Shown here: positions 24,302 through 34,081 of the stretch, one piece after another
How positions within the stretch are numbered: the stretch's first letter is position 1
Layout: each line of letters opens with the position of its first letter
Source: Stenotrophomonas beteli
GTDB taxonomy: Bacteria; Pseudomonadota; Gammaproteobacteria; Xanthomonadales; Xanthomonadaceae
DNA: 50,676 nucleotides
Assembly (NCBI RefSeq): GCF_001431665.1
Contig: NZ_LLXV01000047.1
Location: 1 to 50,676 of the forward strand
Reading direction: 5' to 3'
Notes under the pieces: generated by a model
Database searches by the model: none
Told to the model about the DNA's origin: nothing
What the model saw: only the letters and a program-made list of their open reading frames with translations
Made by a program: the position numbers and the translations under genes

Positions 24302-26408
24302 ATTCGGCGCTGACGGCGTCGCCTTCTTCCACGGCCTTCATCGACAGGCGGATACGGCCCTGCTTGTCGACTTCCAGCACCTTGACCTTGACCACATCGC
24401 CTTCCTTCAGCACGTCGCCGACCTTCTCGACGCGATCGCTGGAGATCTGCGACACGTGGACCAGACCGTCCTTGCCCGGCAGGATCGTGACGAACGCACC
24501 GAAGTCCATGATCTTGGCGACCTTGCCTTCGTAGATGCGGCCCGGCTCGACGTCCGAGGTGATCTGCTCGATGCGGGCCTTGGCGGCCTGGGCAGCGATG
24601 GCATTGACCGAAGCGATGACGATGGTGCCGTCATCCTGGATGTCGATCTGGGTGCCGGTTTCCTTGGTGATGGCCTGGATGGTCGAGCCACCCTTGCCGA
24701 TCACTTCGCGGATCTTGTCCGGGTGGATCTTGATGGTCAGCAGGCGCGGCGCGTAGTCCGACAGCTCCTCACGCGGCGCGGTCAGGCCGTGGGCCATTTC
24801 GCCCAGGATGTGCAGGCGGCCAGCCTTGGCCTGCTGCAGGGCCTGCTTCATGATCTCTTCGGTGATGCCTTCGATCTTGATGTCCATCTGCAGGGCGGAG
24901 ATGCCCTCAGCGGTACCGGCCACCTTGAAGTCCATGTCGCCCAGGTGATCTTCGTCACCCAGGATGTCGGACAGGACGACGAAGCGCTCGCCTTCCTTGA
25001 CCAGGCCCATGGCGATACCGGCCACCGGCGCCTTCACCGGCACGCCGGCGTCCATCAGGGCCAGCGACGAGCCGCAGACCGACGCCATCGACGAGGAACC
25101 GTTCGACTCGGTGATTTCCGAGACGACGCGAATGGTGTACGGGAAGGATTCCAGCGACGGCATGACAGCCAGCACGCCGCGCTTGGCCAGGCGACCGTGG
25201 CCGATTTCGCGGCGCTTCGGGCCCATCATGCGGCCGCACTCACCCACCGAGAACGGAGGGAAGTTGTAGTGGAACAGGAAGTTTTCCTTGTACTCACCGG
25301 CAACGGCGTCGATGACCTGGCCGTCGCGGGCGGTGCCCAGGGTGATGGTCACGATGGCCTGGGTTTCGCCACGGGTGAACAGCGAGGAACCGTGGGTACG
25401 CGGCAGCACGCCGGTCTTCACGGTGATCGGGCGGACGGTGTCCAGCGCACGGCCGTCGATGCGGACCTTGGTGTCCAGCACCGAGTCACGCATGGTGCGG
25501 TATTCCAGTTCACCGAATTCCTTCGACAGCTCGGCCGGGTTCCAGCCTTCGGCGGCCACGCGGCCGGCCAGGGCTTCGAACACGTCCTTCTTGATCGCCG
25601 AAATGGCGTCGCGGCGCTGCAGCTTGTCGCGCACCTGGAAGGCTTCGCCCAGGCGCGGGCCGATGGCTTCCTTCAGGGCGGAGATCAGCGCGTCGTTCTT
25701 GGCCGGGGCTTCCCAGGTCGACGGCTTGGTGCCGGCTTCGACGGTCAGCTCGTTGATCGCGTTGATGACCTTCTGCATTTCGCGGTGACCGAAGGTCACG
25801 GCGCCCAGCATCACTTCTTCGGACAGCAGCGCGGCTTCGGATTCAACCATCAGCACGGCGTTGGAGGTACCGGCCACGACCAGTTCCAGCTGCGAATCAG
25901 CCAGTTCGCTGACGGTCGGGTTCAGGATGTACTCACCGTTCTTGTAACCGACCTTGGCCGCGCCGATCGGACCCATGAACGGGGTGCCAGCCAGTGCCAG
26001 GGCCGCCGAAGCGCCGATCAGGGCCGGAATGTCACCGTCCACGTCCGGGTTCAGCGACATCACCGTGGCGATGATCTGCACTTCGTTCTTGTAGTCTTCC
26101 GGGAACAGCGGGCGGATCGGGCGGTCGATCAGACGCGAGATCAGGGTTTCCTTCTCGGTCGCACGGCCTTCACGCTTGAAGAAACCACCCGGGATACGGC
26201 CGCCGGCGTAGAACTTTTCCTGATAATCGACGGTCAGCGGGAAGAAGTCCTGGCCTTCGCGCGCGCTCTTGGCGGCGACGGCGGTGACCAGCAGTACGGT
26301 GTCGTCCATCTTGACGATGACGGCGCCGCTGGCCTGACGGGCGACTTCGCCGGTCTCAAGCGTGACGGTGTGCTTGCCGTACTGGAAGGTTTTGGTGATT
26401 TTTGCCAC
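24300..26408 (-). CDS. pnp: Polynucleotide phosphorylase
   Basis: The 702-residue protein has two RNase PH domains (first with GGFFKREGR, second with the phosphate-binding [20 protein letters not shown]), a KH domain ([15 protein letters not shown]) and a C-terminal S1 domain ([20 protein letters not shown]). It degrades RNA 3' to 5' using phosphate and is a degradosome component in many bacteria. The start is GTG (26408) with AAGGA 6-7 bases upstream. It follows rpsO across an intrinsic terminator, the usual rpsO-pnp arrangement. Confidence 0.98.
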   Translation of the reverse strand: MAKITKTFQYGKHTVTLETGEVARQASGAVIVKMDDTVLLVTAVAAKSAREGQDFFPLTVDYQEKFYAGGRIPGGFFKREGRATEKETLISRLIDRPIRPLFPEDYKNEVQIIATVMSLNPDVDGDIPALIGASAALALAGTPFMGPIGAAKVGYKNGEYILNPTVSELADSQLELVVAGTSNAVLMVESEAALLSEEVMLGAVTFGHREMQKVINAINELTVEAGTKPSTWEAPAKNDALISALKEAIGPRLGEAFQVRDKLQRRDAISAIKKDVFEALAGRVAAEGWNPAELSKEFGELEYRTMRDSVLDTKVRIDGRALDTVRPITVKTGVLPRTHGSSLFTRGETQAIVTITLGTARDGQVIDAVAGEYKENFLFHYNFPPFSVGECGRMMGPKRREIGHGRLAKRGVLAVMPSLESFPYTIRVVSEITESNGSSSMASVCGSSLALMDAGVPVKAPVAGIAMGLVKEGERFVVLSDILGDEDHLGDMDFKVAGTAEGISALQMDIKIEGITEEIMKQALQQAKAGRLHILGEMAHGLTAPREELSDYAPRLLTIKIHPDKIREVIGKGGSTIQAITKETGTQIDIQDDGTIVIASVNAIAAQAAKARIEQITSDVEPGRIYEGKVAKIMDFGAFVTILPGKDGLVHVSQISSDRVEKVGDVLKEGDVVKVKVLEVDKQGRIRLSMKAVEEGDAVSAE

Positions 26409-26512
26409 GGAGGGTGTCCTTGGGGATGCTGTCTGCGAATTTGGACCGTCGGCGACCCTTGCCGCCAGCGGGTGGCCGGATCGTTCCGGCCTGAATCGGG
26501 GATTGCGGTGCT

Positions 26513-26548
26513 ACAAAACAAAACCGCGGCGCATCGCTGCGCCGCGGG
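26513..26548 (-). terminator. Intrinsic terminator between rpsO and pnp
   Basis: CCGCGGCGCA and TGCGCCGCGG pair around a GCGA loop, then TTTTGTTTTG. It corresponds in position to the partial terminator between rpsO and pnp in E. coli. Confidence 0.88.
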
Positions 26549-26559
26549 GGATTCGTTGC

Positions 26560-26820
26560 TTAGCGACGCAGGCCAAGCTTTTCGATCAGGGCCTTGTAAC
26601 GCTCGACGTCCTTCTTCTTCAGGTAGTCGAGCAGGCTGCGACGGCGGTTGACCATCTGCAGCAGGCCGCGGCGGCTGTGGTGGTCCTTCTTGTGGGTCTT
26701 GAAGTGGCCGGTCAGCAGCTCGATGCGGGCGGTCAGCAGGGCCACCTGGACTTCCGGGGAGCCGGTGTCAGCGGCGCTGCGCTTGTTGTCTTCAATGACC
26801 TTCTGGGTGTCGATCGACAT
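26560..26820 (-). CDS. rpsO: 30S ribosomal protein S15
   Basis: The 86-residue protein ([20 protein letters not shown]) has the S15 four-helix structure and the conserved [18 protein letters not shown] segment that contacts 16S rRNA helices 20-22. The ATG at 26820 has GAAAAAAG-like purines upstream; the longer frame is not conserved. A promoter is predicted about 120 bases upstream after truB. Confidence 0.98.
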   Translation of the reverse strand: MSIDTQKVIEDNKRSAADTGSPEVQVALLTARIELLTGHFKTHKKDHHSRRGLLQMVNRRRSLLDYLKKKDVERYKALIEKLGLRR

Positions 26821-26936
26821 TTCTTTTTTCTCTGTGATGCGTGGCCGGCAGGAACGCGCTTCGCGCACCGCCAGGCTCGCCGTGGACTACAAGGATGAAA
26901 CCTGCGCGGAGCAGGCTGCCGGAAAACGGCCGCGAA

Positions 26937-26965
26937 ATTGTAACGGCCAGGGACTTCCGGGACAA
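26937..26965 (-). promoter_or_regulatory. Predicted rpsO promoter
   Basis: TTGTCC (26965-26960), 17-base spacer, TACAAT (26942-26937) on the minus strand, just after the truB stop. It would give rpsO-pnp its own transcription in addition to read-through. Confidence 0.6.
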
Positions 26966-26993
26966 GGACCGGGGCTGAACCGCCCTGCCCCGT

Positions 26994-27902
26994 TCAGAGG
27001 TTGAAACGGCGCTGCGGGGCGAGCAGGCCACTGTCGTCGACCTGGCCCAGGCCCTGGACAGCATCGTCCGGGCCAAACACGGCCACCAGGCCATGCGGCC
27101 AGGACGGGTCGCGCTGGCGCTGGCCGACGCAGAAGCGATGGGCCTGGTCAGCGTCAAGCTCGACCCTCGGGTATTCAGCCAGGCCGGCCGCCAGCGGCAG
27201 CAACAGCGCGTCCATGCCGGCCTCGTCGCCGGCCTCGGCCATCGCCCGCAGCTGGTCCAGGGTCACCATGGCCGGCTCATGGAACGGTTCGACCCAGAGC
27301 CGGCGCAGCGCACTGATGTGGGCACCACAGCCCAGGGCCTCGCCCAGATCACGGGCCAGGCTGCGGATGTAGGTGCCCGAGCCGCAGGTCACGCGCAGGC
27401 GCAGGCGCTCCGGCTGCTGCTCCAGGACCTCGATGGCGTGCACCTGCACCTCGCGCTCGGGCGCCTGGATGACATCACCGCGGCGGGCCTTCACATACAG
27501 CGGTTCACCGCCCTGCTTGAGCGCAGAATAGATGGGCGCACGCTGCAGGATGGTGCCGGTCAGCGGCGCCAGGGCGGCCTGCAGGGCGTCGGCACTGATG
27601 GCAGGCACCGGGCGCTGCAGCAGCACCTGACCTTCCGCGTCATCGGTATCGGTGGTCTGCCCGAGCACGACCTCGGCGTCATAGGCCTTGGCCGAACCGA
27701 GCAGCAGGCCGGCGATCTTGGTGGCTTCACCGAAGCACAGCGGCAGCAGGCCGGTGGCCAGCGGGTCGAGGCTGCCGGTATGGCCGCCCTTCTCGGCGCG
27801 GAACAGGCGGCGGGCCACCTGCAGGGCGGCGTTGGAGCTCATCCCGGTCGACTTGTCGAGCAGCAGGATGCCATCCAGGCGACGGAACTGAATTCGGGTC
27901 AT
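26994..27902 (-). CDS. truB: tRNA pseudouridine-55 synthase
   Basis: The 302-residue protein starts at ATG 27902 ([20 protein letters not shown]); an upstream extension to 27983 is unlike the family. The catalytic Asp lies in [16 protein letters not shown] at about residues 41-56, and [19 protein letters not shown] is the second conserved motif. It makes pseudouridine 55 in the T-loop of tRNAs and also acts as a tRNA chaperone. A C-terminal PUA-like extension is present. Confidence 0.97.
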   Translation of the reverse strand: MTRIQFRRLDGILLLDKSTGMSSNAALQVARRLFRAEKGGHTGSLDPLATGLLPLCFGEATKIAGLLLGSAKAYDAEVVLGQTTDTDDAEGQVLLQRPVPAISADALQAALAPLTGTILQRAPIYSALKQGGEPLYVKARRGDVIQAPEREVQVHAIEVLEQQPERLRLRVTCGSGTYIRSLARDLGEALGCGAHISALRRLWVEPFHEPAMVTLDQLRAMAEAGDEAGMDALLLPLAAGLAEYPRVELDADQAHRFCVGQRQRDPSWPHGLVAVFGPDDAVQGLGQVDDSGLLAPQRRFNL

Positions 27903-27980
27903 GACAGGAAAGTGTTGAGACGGGCCATGCTCGGCTGCCGCAGCGCGGCCTGCATCAGACATCGCGCAGCCGGAATGCAA

Positions 27981-28004
27981 CAACGCCGGGCATGCCCGGC
28001 GTTG
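27981..28004. repeat. Perfect 24-bp palindrome between rbfA and truB
   Basis: CAACGCCGGGCATGCCCGGCGTTG is self-complementary without a loop and lacks a T run, so it reads as a REP-type element rather than a terminator. It is five bases after rbfA. Confidence 0.75.
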
Positions 28005-28009
28005 CGCGC

Positions 28010-28393
28010 TTATTCTTCGTCGCTCTCGCGGCGCTTCTCCGCGGCCAGCGTATCGGGCAGGTCGCGCAGGATGTTGTCGATGTGCTCACCACGGTCGACC
28101 GAGTCGTCGTAGTGGAAATGCAGCTCCGGCACGTGGCGCAGCTTCATCGCCCGGGCCAGGTCCATGCGCAGGCGATAGCCCAGCTCCTTCAGGCCGGCAA
28201 CCGCCTCGGCCGAACGCTCGGGCATCAGCGCGGTCACGAATACCTTGGCGTGGGCCATGTCGCGGGTGATTTCCACGTCGGACACGCTCACCGAGGGCAA
28301 CCCATGCTCGCGCACGGCGTTGTGCACCAGGGTGCCGAGTTCGCGGCGCAGCTGGGCGGAGACACGGTCGGTTCGATGGAAAGTCTTGGGCAC
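28010..28393 (-). CDS. rbfA: 30S ribosome-binding factor A
   Basis: The 127-residue protein is RbfA ([20 protein letters not shown]), a KH-like factor for 16S rRNA 5'-end maturation and cold adaptation, with [20 protein letters not shown] as the core. The conserved N-terminus begins at a GTG (28393), with GAGAG about 10 bases upstream; the ATG at 28429 lies in a REP and is less likely. It sits between infB and truB as in most proteobacteria, with a REP cluster separating it from infB. Confidence 0.95.
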   Translation of the reverse strand: MPKTFHRTDRVSAQLRRELGTLVHNAVREHGLPSVSVSDVEITRDMAHAKVFVTALMPERSAEAVAGLKELGYRLRMDLARAMKLRHVPELHFHYDDSVDRGEHIDNILRDLPDTLAAEKRRESDEE

Positions 28394-28418
28394 GCGGTCG
28401 GGCTCTCGATTCAAATGT

Positions 28419-28507
28419 GACCCGACCAAGGTCGGGTCCTACCAGGAGGAGCGGCCCGACCAAGGCCGGGCCCCACCAGGGGGCGGACCGGCCCGTGAGG
28501 GCCGCTC
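28419..28507 (-). repeat. Cluster of three SMAG-type REPs between infB and rbfA
   Basis: Three stem-loops in a row: GACCCGACC/GGTCGGGTC with a GTAG head (28442-28419), GGCCCGACC/GGCCGGGCC with a GTGG head (28476-28451), and a weaker GGCCC/GGGCC unit (28507-28484). The first two share orientation. All would be transcribed between infB and rbfA. Confidence 0.8.
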
Positions 28508-28517
28508 CGTTGCAGCA

Positions 28518-31151
28518 TTACAGGGTGCGCGGCACTTCGATACGCTCGAAGCACTCGATCTGGTCACCCGGCTTGACGTCGTTGTAGGCCTTCACGCCGA
28601 TACCGCATTCGGTACCGTTGCGGACTTCGTCGACGTTTTCCTTGAAGCGGCGCAGCGATTCCAGCTCGCCTTCGAACACCACCACGCTGTCGCGCAGGAC
28701 GCGGATCGGCTTGCTGCGCTTGACCACGCCTTCGATGACCATGCAGCCGGCGACGGCGCCCAGCTTGGAGCTGCGGAAGACGTCGCGGACCTCGGCGATA
28801 CCGATGATCTCTTCGCGGATCTCCACGCCCAGCAGGCCGGAGGCCACCTGCTTCACCTGGTCGATCACGTCATAGATGATCGAGAAGTAACGCAGGTCCA
28901 CGCCGTTGGATTCGATGATGCGGCGGGCCGAAGCGTCCGCACGCACATTGAAGCCGATGACGGTGGCCTTCGAAGCGGCCGCCGAGTTGGCGTCCGACTC
29001 GGTGATGCCGCCCACGCCGGAGTGGATCACGTTGATGCGGATGTCGTCGTTGGACAGCGCGACCAGGGCCTGGCTCAGCGCCTGCACCGAACCCTGCACG
29101 TCGGCCTTGATGACCAGGTTGAGGACCTGCTGGCCCTCGCCCTTGCCCAGGGTCGCCATGATGTCTTCCATGCGGCTGCCGGCGGTGGCGACCAGGCGCG
29201 ATTCACGGCGCTTGGTCTCACGCTGCTGGGCAACGTCCTTGGCCAGGCGCTCGTCCTCGACGACCACGAAGTCGTCACCGGCTTCCGGCACGCCGGACAG
29301 GCCCAGGACCTGCACCGGGATGGACGGGCCGGCGAACTCCGGCTGCTTGCCGGTTTCGTCGAACAGCGCACGCACACGGCCGTACTGGATGCCGCACACC
29401 AGGTAGTCGCCCTTCTTCAGGCGGCCCTGCTGCACCAGCACGGTGGCGACCGGGCCACGGCCCTTGTCCAGCGCCGATTCGATCACCACGCCGGAGGCGC
29501 GGCCTTCGTCGACGGCCTTCAGTTCCAGCAGTTCGGCCTGGATGGAGATGGCATCCAGCAGGTCGTCGACGCCCAGGCCGGTCTTGGCCGAGATCTCCAC
29601 CATCTGGGTGTCACCGCCGAAATCTTCGGCCACGACCTGCTCGGACAGCAGTTCGTTCTTGACCCGCATCGGGTCGGCGTCGGACTTGTCGATCTTGTTG
29701 ATCGCCACGATCAGCGGCACACCCGCCGAACGGGCGTGCTGGATCGCTTCCTTGGTCTGCGGCATGACGCCGTCATCGGCCGCCACCACCAGCACCACGA
29801 TGTCGGTCAGCTTGGCGCCGCGCGCGCGCATCGAGGTGAACGCTGCGTGGCCCGGGGTATCCAGGAAGCTGATCACGCCCTTCGGCGTATCCACGTGGTA
29901 CGCGCCGATGTGCTGGGTGATGCCGCCGGCTTCGCCGGTAGCGACCTTGGTGCGGCGGATGTAATCCAGCAGCGAGGTCTTGCCGTGGTCGACGTGGCCC
30001 ATGATGGTGACCACCGGCGGACGCTGCACGGCTTCGCCCTGGCTTTCACCGGCCGAGGCCAGCAGTGCGTCTTCGGCGTCGTTGTCGTTGGCACGGATCG
30101 CCTTGTGGCCGAGTTCCTCGGTGACCAGCGCGGCGGTGTCGTGGTCGATGGACTGGGTGATGGTGGCCATCACGCCCATCTTGAACAGCGCCTTCACCAC
30201 CTCACCGCCCTTCAGCGCGAGCTTCTGCGCCAGGTCGGCCACGGTGATGGTGTCGCCGATCGCCACTTCACGCACCACCGGTGCGGTCGGGCGCTCGAAC
30301 GCATGCGGACCGGCGTTGCCGCCACCACGACCATCGCGACGTCCCGGCGCCGGACGGCTGCCCGGACGACCCCGGGTGTTGCTGTTGCTGTTGCCGCGAC
30401 GGGCACGATCGGCCGCCGACAGATGCATCTGGCCGGCAAAGCGATCACCCGAGCCACGCTCGTTGCGCGGCGCGCTGCGGTTGTTGCGGTCGTCGCTGCG
30501 CGGCGGTGCGCCACGCGGCGCAGCCGGAGCTGCTGCGGGAGCACGCGGCGGGCGCGGCGCGGTTTCATCGATCGGAGCGCGCACCTTGGGCTGGCTCGCC
30601 GCCAGCGCCTCGGCCGCCTTGGCGGCCGCCGCAGCTTCCTCGGCCGCCTTCTTCTCGGCTTCGGCACGTTCCTTGGCAGCAACCTCTTCCTCGCGGGCAC
30701 GGACGATGGCTTCGTCGCGCAGACGATCCTTCTCGGCCAGGGCCTGCTGCTCGGCGAGGTTGCGGGCGCGCGACTCTTCCAGCTTGCGCAGGATGTCGGC
30801 GCGCTCTTCGTCCGGCGTCATCGGGCGCGCACCATCCTTGACGTAGGTGCGCTTCTGGCGCACCTCGACATTCACGGTCGTCTTGCTGCGACCGGAATTG
30901 ACCGTCACTTCCTGCTGTTTCCGCCGGTTGAGCGTGATCTTCTTTGCAGACTGATCGGTCTCTTCCGGGGCCTGCTCGGGCTTGCCGTGCGAACGACGAA
31001 GGAAGCCCAGGAGCTTCACCTTCTCGGTGCTGGTCACGACCTGGTCGGGGCCGCTGAACTTCATGCCGGCACCGGCCAGCTGTTCCAGCAGTTTTTCGAC
31101 CGGCGTGTTGACCAGTTCGGCAAGCTTGCGGATGGTGGTTTGCTGCGACAT
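28518..31151 (-). CDS. infB: Translation initiation factor IF-2
   Basis: The 877-residue protein has an IF2 N-terminal domain ([20 protein letters not shown]), an IF2-associated segment, a long Arg/Ala/Gly-rich linker to about residue 290, and a second N-domain. The GTPase follows, with G1 [12 protein letters not shown] near residue 384, DTPGHAAF (G3) and NKID (G4) near 484, then domains II, III and the fMet-tRNA-binding C2 domain. It delivers initiator tRNA to the 30S subunit, consistent with fMet-tRNA genes at the head of the operon. Confidence 0.98.
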   Translation of the reverse strand: MSQQTTIRKLAELVNTPVEKLLEQLAGAGMKFSGPDQVVTSTEKVKLLGFLRRSHGKPEQAPEETDQSAKKITLNRRKQQEVTVNSGRSKTTVNVEVRQKRTYVKDGARPMTPDEERADILRKLEESRARNLAEQQALAEKDRLRDEAIVRAREEEVAAKERAEAEKKAAEEAAAAAKAAEALAASQPKVRAPIDETAPRPPRAPAAAPAAPRGAPPRSDDRNNRSAPRNERGSGDRFAGQMHLSAADRARRGNSNSNTRGRPGSRPAPGRRDGRGGGNAGPHAFERPTAPVVREVAIGDTITVADLAQKLALKGGEVVKALFKMGVMATITQSIDHDTAALVTEELGHKAIRANDNDAEDALLASAGESQGEAVQRPPVVTIMGHVDHGKTSLLDYIRRTKVATGEAGGITQHIGAYHVDTPKGVISFLDTPGHAAFTSMRARGAKLTDIVVLVVAADDGVMPQTKEAIQHARSAGVPLIVAINKIDKSDADPMRVKNELLSEQVVAEDFGGDTQMVEISAKTGLGVDDLLDAISIQAELLELKAVDEGRASGVVIESALDKGRGPVATVLVQQGRLKKGDYLVCGIQYGRVRALFDETGKQPEFAGPSIPVQVLGLSGVPEAGDDFVVVEDERLAKDVAQQRETKRRESRLVATAGSRMEDIMATLGKGEGQQVLNLVIKADVQGSVQALSQALVALSNDDIRINVIHSGVGGITESDANSAAASKATVIGFNVRADASARRIIESNGVDLRYFSIIYDVIDQVKQVASGLLGVEIREEIIGIAEVRDVFRSSKLGAVAGCMVIEGVVKRSKPIRVLRDSVVVFEGELESLRRFKENVDEVRNGTECGIGVKAYNDVKPGDQIECFERIEVPRTL

Positions 31152-31243
31152 TCGGATCCTATGATCTTGTGGGCGCCCCCCCGCATCTGGAGGTGGCGCG
31201 GATTCTACGCCCTGAGCGGCTCAGGGCCCTGTTCATTGCCGGC

Positions 31244-32755
31244 TCATTCGCCGCGTTCCAGTCGGGCGATCTCCTCGGCACGCGCGGCCAGGATCAGCGC
31301 CGCAGCGCGCTCCTGGTCCAGCCCTTCAATGCCGAAGTCCATGACCTCGTCGGCGGCCAGGTCGGACAGGTCCTCGCTGGTACGCACGCCGTGGCCGGCC
31401 AGCGCATACGCGGTGGCTTCGTCCATGCCCTTCAGGGACAGCAGGTCCTGCGCCGGCTGGCCGTCTTCAAGGCCTTCCTCGACTGCCAGGGCCTCATTGA
31501 GCAGCGCATCGCGGGCACGAGCGCGCAGCTCTTCGACGATGTCTTCGTCGAAACCTTCCACGGCCAGCAGCTCGCCAACCGGGACATAAGCGATTTCCTC
31601 GACGGTGCCGAAGCCTTCGCTGACCAGGATGCCGGCGATCTCTTCGTCCACTTCCAGCTTGTCCATGAACAGCTGGCGTGCCGACGCCTGCTCGGCTTCC
31701 GACTTGGCGGTGACCTGGTCCTGGGTCATCACGTTGAGCTGCCAGCCGGTCAGGCGGCTGGCCAGGCGCACGTTCTGGCCGCCCTTGCCGATGGCCTGGG
31801 CCAGGCGGTCTTCAGCGACGGCCAGGTCCATCGAGTGCTTGTCTTCATCAACGATGATCGACTGCACTTCGGCCGGTGCCATCGCGTTGATGACGAAGTT
31901 GGCCGGGTTGTCATTCCACAGCACGATATCCACGCGCTCGCCATTGAGCTCGTTGGACACAGCCTGCACGCGCGAACCGCGCATGCCGATGCAGGCACCG
32001 ATCGGATCGGTGCGCTGGTCGTGGGCCAGCACGGCGATCTTGGCGCGGTCGCCCGGGTCGCGGGCACAGGCCTTGATTTCGACCAGGCCCTGGCCGACTT
32101 CCGGCACTTCCAGCTTGAACAGCTCGATCATGAATTCCGGGGCGGCACGGCTGATGAACAGCTGCGGGCCGCGCGGCTCCGAGCGCACTTCGGCCAGGTA
32201 GCCGCGCACGCGGTCGCCGGCGCGCAGCACGTCACGCGGAATGCCCTTGTCCTTCGGAATGAAGCCTTCGGCGTTGCCACCGAGGTCGACGTAGATGTTG
32301 CCGCGCTCGGCGCGCTTGACCACACCGGTGATCAGCTCGCCGACGCGATCCTTCCACGCGTCCACGACCTGCTGGCGCTCGGCTTCGCGCACGCGCTGGA
32401 CGATGACCTGCTTGGCGGCCTGGGCGGCGATGCGGCCGAAGTCCGGGTTCTCGATCTGCTCTTCGATGTAGTCGCCGACGTCCACGCCTTCGGCTTCATC
32501 GACGGCGTCCATCAGGCGGATCTGGCGGTCCGGCGATTCCATGACCACGTCATCGGCCACCACTTCCCAGCGGCGGTAGGTTTCGTAGCTGCCATCCTTG
32601 TGGTCGATGACCACGCGGGTCAGCACTTCCTCGTCGGGATAGCGCTTCTTCGCTGCCGAGGCCAGGGCGGCCTCGATGGCATCGAAGATCACTTCACGCG
32701 GCACGCCCTTCTCGTTGGCGACCGCGTCGACTACCAGCAACAGTTCCTTGCTCAT
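31244..32755 (-). CDS. nusA: Transcription termination/antitermination factor NusA
   Basis: The 503-residue protein from ATG 32755 (MSKELLLVVDAVANEKGVPR) has the RNAP-binding N-domain, S1 domain (GVVKRAERGNIYVDLGGNAE), KH1 and KH2 (GACIGMRGSRVQAVSNELNG; RLAQAIGKGGQNVRLASRLT) and two C-terminal acidic helix-hairpin repeats, the full proteobacterial form. It controls pausing, termination and N-type antitermination. It starts 4 bases after rimP, so the two are coupled. Confidence 0.98.
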   Translation of the reverse strand: MSKELLLVVDAVANEKGVPREVIFDAIEAALASAAKKRYPDEEVLTRVVIDHKDGSYETYRRWEVVADDVVMESPDRQIRLMDAVDEAEGVDVGDYIEEQIENPDFGRIAAQAAKQVIVQRVREAERQQVVDAWKDRVGELITGVVKRAERGNIYVDLGGNAEGFIPKDKGIPRDVLRAGDRVRGYLAEVRSEPRGPQLFISRAAPEFMIELFKLEVPEVGQGLVEIKACARDPGDRAKIAVLAHDQRTDPIGACIGMRGSRVQAVSNELNGERVDIVLWNDNPANFVINAMAPAEVQSIIVDEDKHSMDLAVAEDRLAQAIGKGGQNVRLASRLTGWQLNVMTQDQVTAKSEAEQASARQLFMDKLEVDEEIAGILVSEGFGTVEEIAYVPVGELLAVEGFDEDIVEELRARARDALLNEALAVEEGLEDGQPAQDLLSLKGMDEATAYALAGHGVRTSEDLSDLAADEVMDFGIEGLDQERAAALILAARAEEIARLERGE

Positions 32756-32759
32756 TGGC

Positions 32760-33350
32760 TCACTCCGCGCGCGGCTTCTTTGCCGCCGGCTCGTTGGAAG
32801 AAGAATTCGGGTTCGGCTTCGGACGCTTCGGTGCCGGACCGGTCGGCTTGCTCGGGGCCAGCCCCAGCGCCACCCAGTCGGGCAGGATCCGCGCCTTGTC
32901 GATGTTGTCGGCCGACACGACCACTTCGGCCTTGTCGACGATGAAGGTGATGGTGCCCGCCGCTTCATCGATCGCTTCGATGCGGCCCTGCAGGCGACGA
33001 CGGTTGTCCTGCGGCAGCTTCAGCGTGACCTTGGCCGATTCACCCTGGTGGCGGGCGAACTGCTCCAGGTTGAACAGCGGGCGGTCCACGCCCGGCGAAG
33101 ACACTTCCAGCGTGTAGTTGCCGCTGATCGGGTCTTCGACGTCCAGCTGCGCCGACACTTCGCGGCTGACCCGCTCGCAGTCGTCGACATTGATGATGCG
33201 CTCGGGCTGTTCAGCCAGCGGCACGTCGATGTAAAGGCGCAGGGTCGCACCGCCGGGGGCCGGCAGATACTCAACGCCCAGCAGCTCCAGGCCCAGCGAC
33301 ACAACGGTCGGGGCGAGCAGATTCGCGATGTCGGTTGCCTTGTCGCTCAC
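32760..33350 (-). CDS. rimP: Ribosome maturation factor RimP
   Basis: The 196-residue protein ([20 protein letters not shown]) has the RimP N-domain ([20 protein letters not shown], then VNDCERVSR-like motif as [17 protein letters not shown]) and SPGVDRPL, followed by the SH3-like C-domain. A Lys/Pro-rich tail of about 35 residues is longer than in E. coli. It helps 30S maturation. It follows the fMet tRNAs across a structured 368-base leader. Confidence 0.96.
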   Translation of the reverse strand: MSDKATDIANLLAPTVVSLGLELLGVEYLPAPGGATLRLYIDVPLAEQPERIINVDDCERVSREVSAQLDVEDPISGNYTLEVSSPGVDRPLFNLEQFARHQGESAKVTLKLPQDNRRRLQGRIEAIDEAAGTITFIVDKAEVVVSADNIDKARILPDWVALGLAPSKPTGPAPKRPKPNPNSSSNEPAAKKPRAE

Positions 33351-33417
33351 AGCCTGCCTTGATCTCTTGGTTGGGTGCCAGCCTTGGCCGGCGTGAAAAC
33401 ATGACGCCCCGGAAACG

Positions 33418-33442
33418 ACAAAGGGCCCGCTGGGCCCCTTTT
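33418..33442 (-). terminator. Terminator-like hairpin in the rimP leader
   Basis: AAGGGGCCC-AGC-GGGCCCTTTG on the minus strand, with a short interrupted T run, 70-90 bases before rimP. It may be a partial terminator. Confidence 0.55.
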
Positions 33443-33603
33443 CCGGAAAGACTCCGGTGACTGGATTCCGGTTGCAGCACCGTGTGAAAGCATGCTGCGG
33501 CCCTCCTTCCGGGTCTGGCCTCCCGCCGGGAGGCCGCCTTCAGGGGTACTGCATAGGCCGCTGATGATAGCGGCTGCACCGCGCTGGTGCAAGCTGCGGG
33601 CCC

Positions 33604-33644
33604 GGGGTCAGATCCCTTTTCCCGCGGAAAAGGGATCTGACCCC
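33604..33644. repeat. Perfect 41-base inverted repeat
   Basis: GGGGTCAGATCCCTTTTCC and its exact reverse complement, separated by CGC. Palindromes beginning GGGGTCAGA recur in Xanthomonadaceae and related genomes. It is not followed by a T run. Confidence 0.85.
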
Positions 33645-33673
33645 GATCACGCAGAAACGACGCAGCCGCCCAA

Positions 33674-33707
33674 AGAAAAACGCCTTCGAAGCAGGACTTC
33701 GAAGGCG
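33674..33707 (-). terminator. Intrinsic terminator after the tRNA-fMet pair
   Basis: CGCCTTCGAAG and CTTCGAAGGCG (11-bp arms) around a TCCTG loop, followed by TTTTTCTTT, 12 bases after the second tRNA-fMet. Confidence 0.88.
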
Positions 33708-33718
33708 ATCTCTTTACT

Positions 33719-33795
33719 TGGTAGCGGGGGCAGGATTTGAACCTGCGACCTTCGGGTTATGAGCCCGACGAGCTGCCAGACTGCTCCACCCCGCA
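33719..33795 (-). tRNA. Initiator tRNA-fMet(CAT), promoter-distal copy
   Basis: A 77-base cloverleaf with CAT anticodon, three G-C pairs at the base of the anticodon stem (GGGCTCATAACCC) and a mismatched first acceptor pair (T1/T72), both initiator hallmarks. CCA is encoded. It is identical to the copy at 33878-33954. Confidence 0.97.
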
Positions 33796-33877
33796 TCAGA
33801 AGCGGAATTATGAGTGATGGCTTCAAAAACTGCAAGCTTTCCCTCATTCATCAAGCCGGTTGGCGACGATTCGATGT

Positions 33878-33954
33878 TGGTAGCGGGGGCAGGATTTGAA
33901 CCTGCGACCTTCGGGTTATGAGCCCGACGAGCTGCCAGACTGCTCCACCCCGCA
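33878..33954 (-). tRNA. Initiator tRNA-fMet(CAT), promoter-proximal copy
   Basis: Same 77 bases as its neighbour, 82 bases upstream of it, with no terminator between them, so both should come from one precursor. This position at the head of rimP-nusA-infB matches E. coli metY. Confidence 0.97.
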
Positions 33955-34049
33955 CCGGAAGTGTTTGAACTGCTGCCCTGCTCTTTCGAGGAGGGCTACC
34001 GCAACGATATTCTGGCTGAACCGCTGCAGTGACAACTCAGGCTGCGCAT

Positions 34050-34078
34050 ATTACACGAATCGCGCAGCTTTGTGTCAA
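34050..34078 (-). promoter_or_regulatory. Strong tRNA-fMet promoter
   Basis: TTGACA (34078-34073), 17-base spacer and TGTAAT (34055-34050) on the minus strand, a near-consensus sigma70 promoter. The -35 box begins four bases after the nuoN stop codon. Confidence 0.8.
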
Positions 34079-34081
34079 CTT

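Larger units (their letters stand above)
33351..33718 (-). other. Structured leader between tRNA-fMet and rimP
   Basis: There is no gene in this stretch. In transcription order it holds the tRNA terminator, a 41-base palindrome, a GGCCTCCC/GGGAGGCC hairpin (33535-33517) and a GGGCCC/GGGCCC terminator-like hairpin. The rimP operon is either read through from the tRNA promoter or has a promoter here that I cannot identify. Confidence 0.6.
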
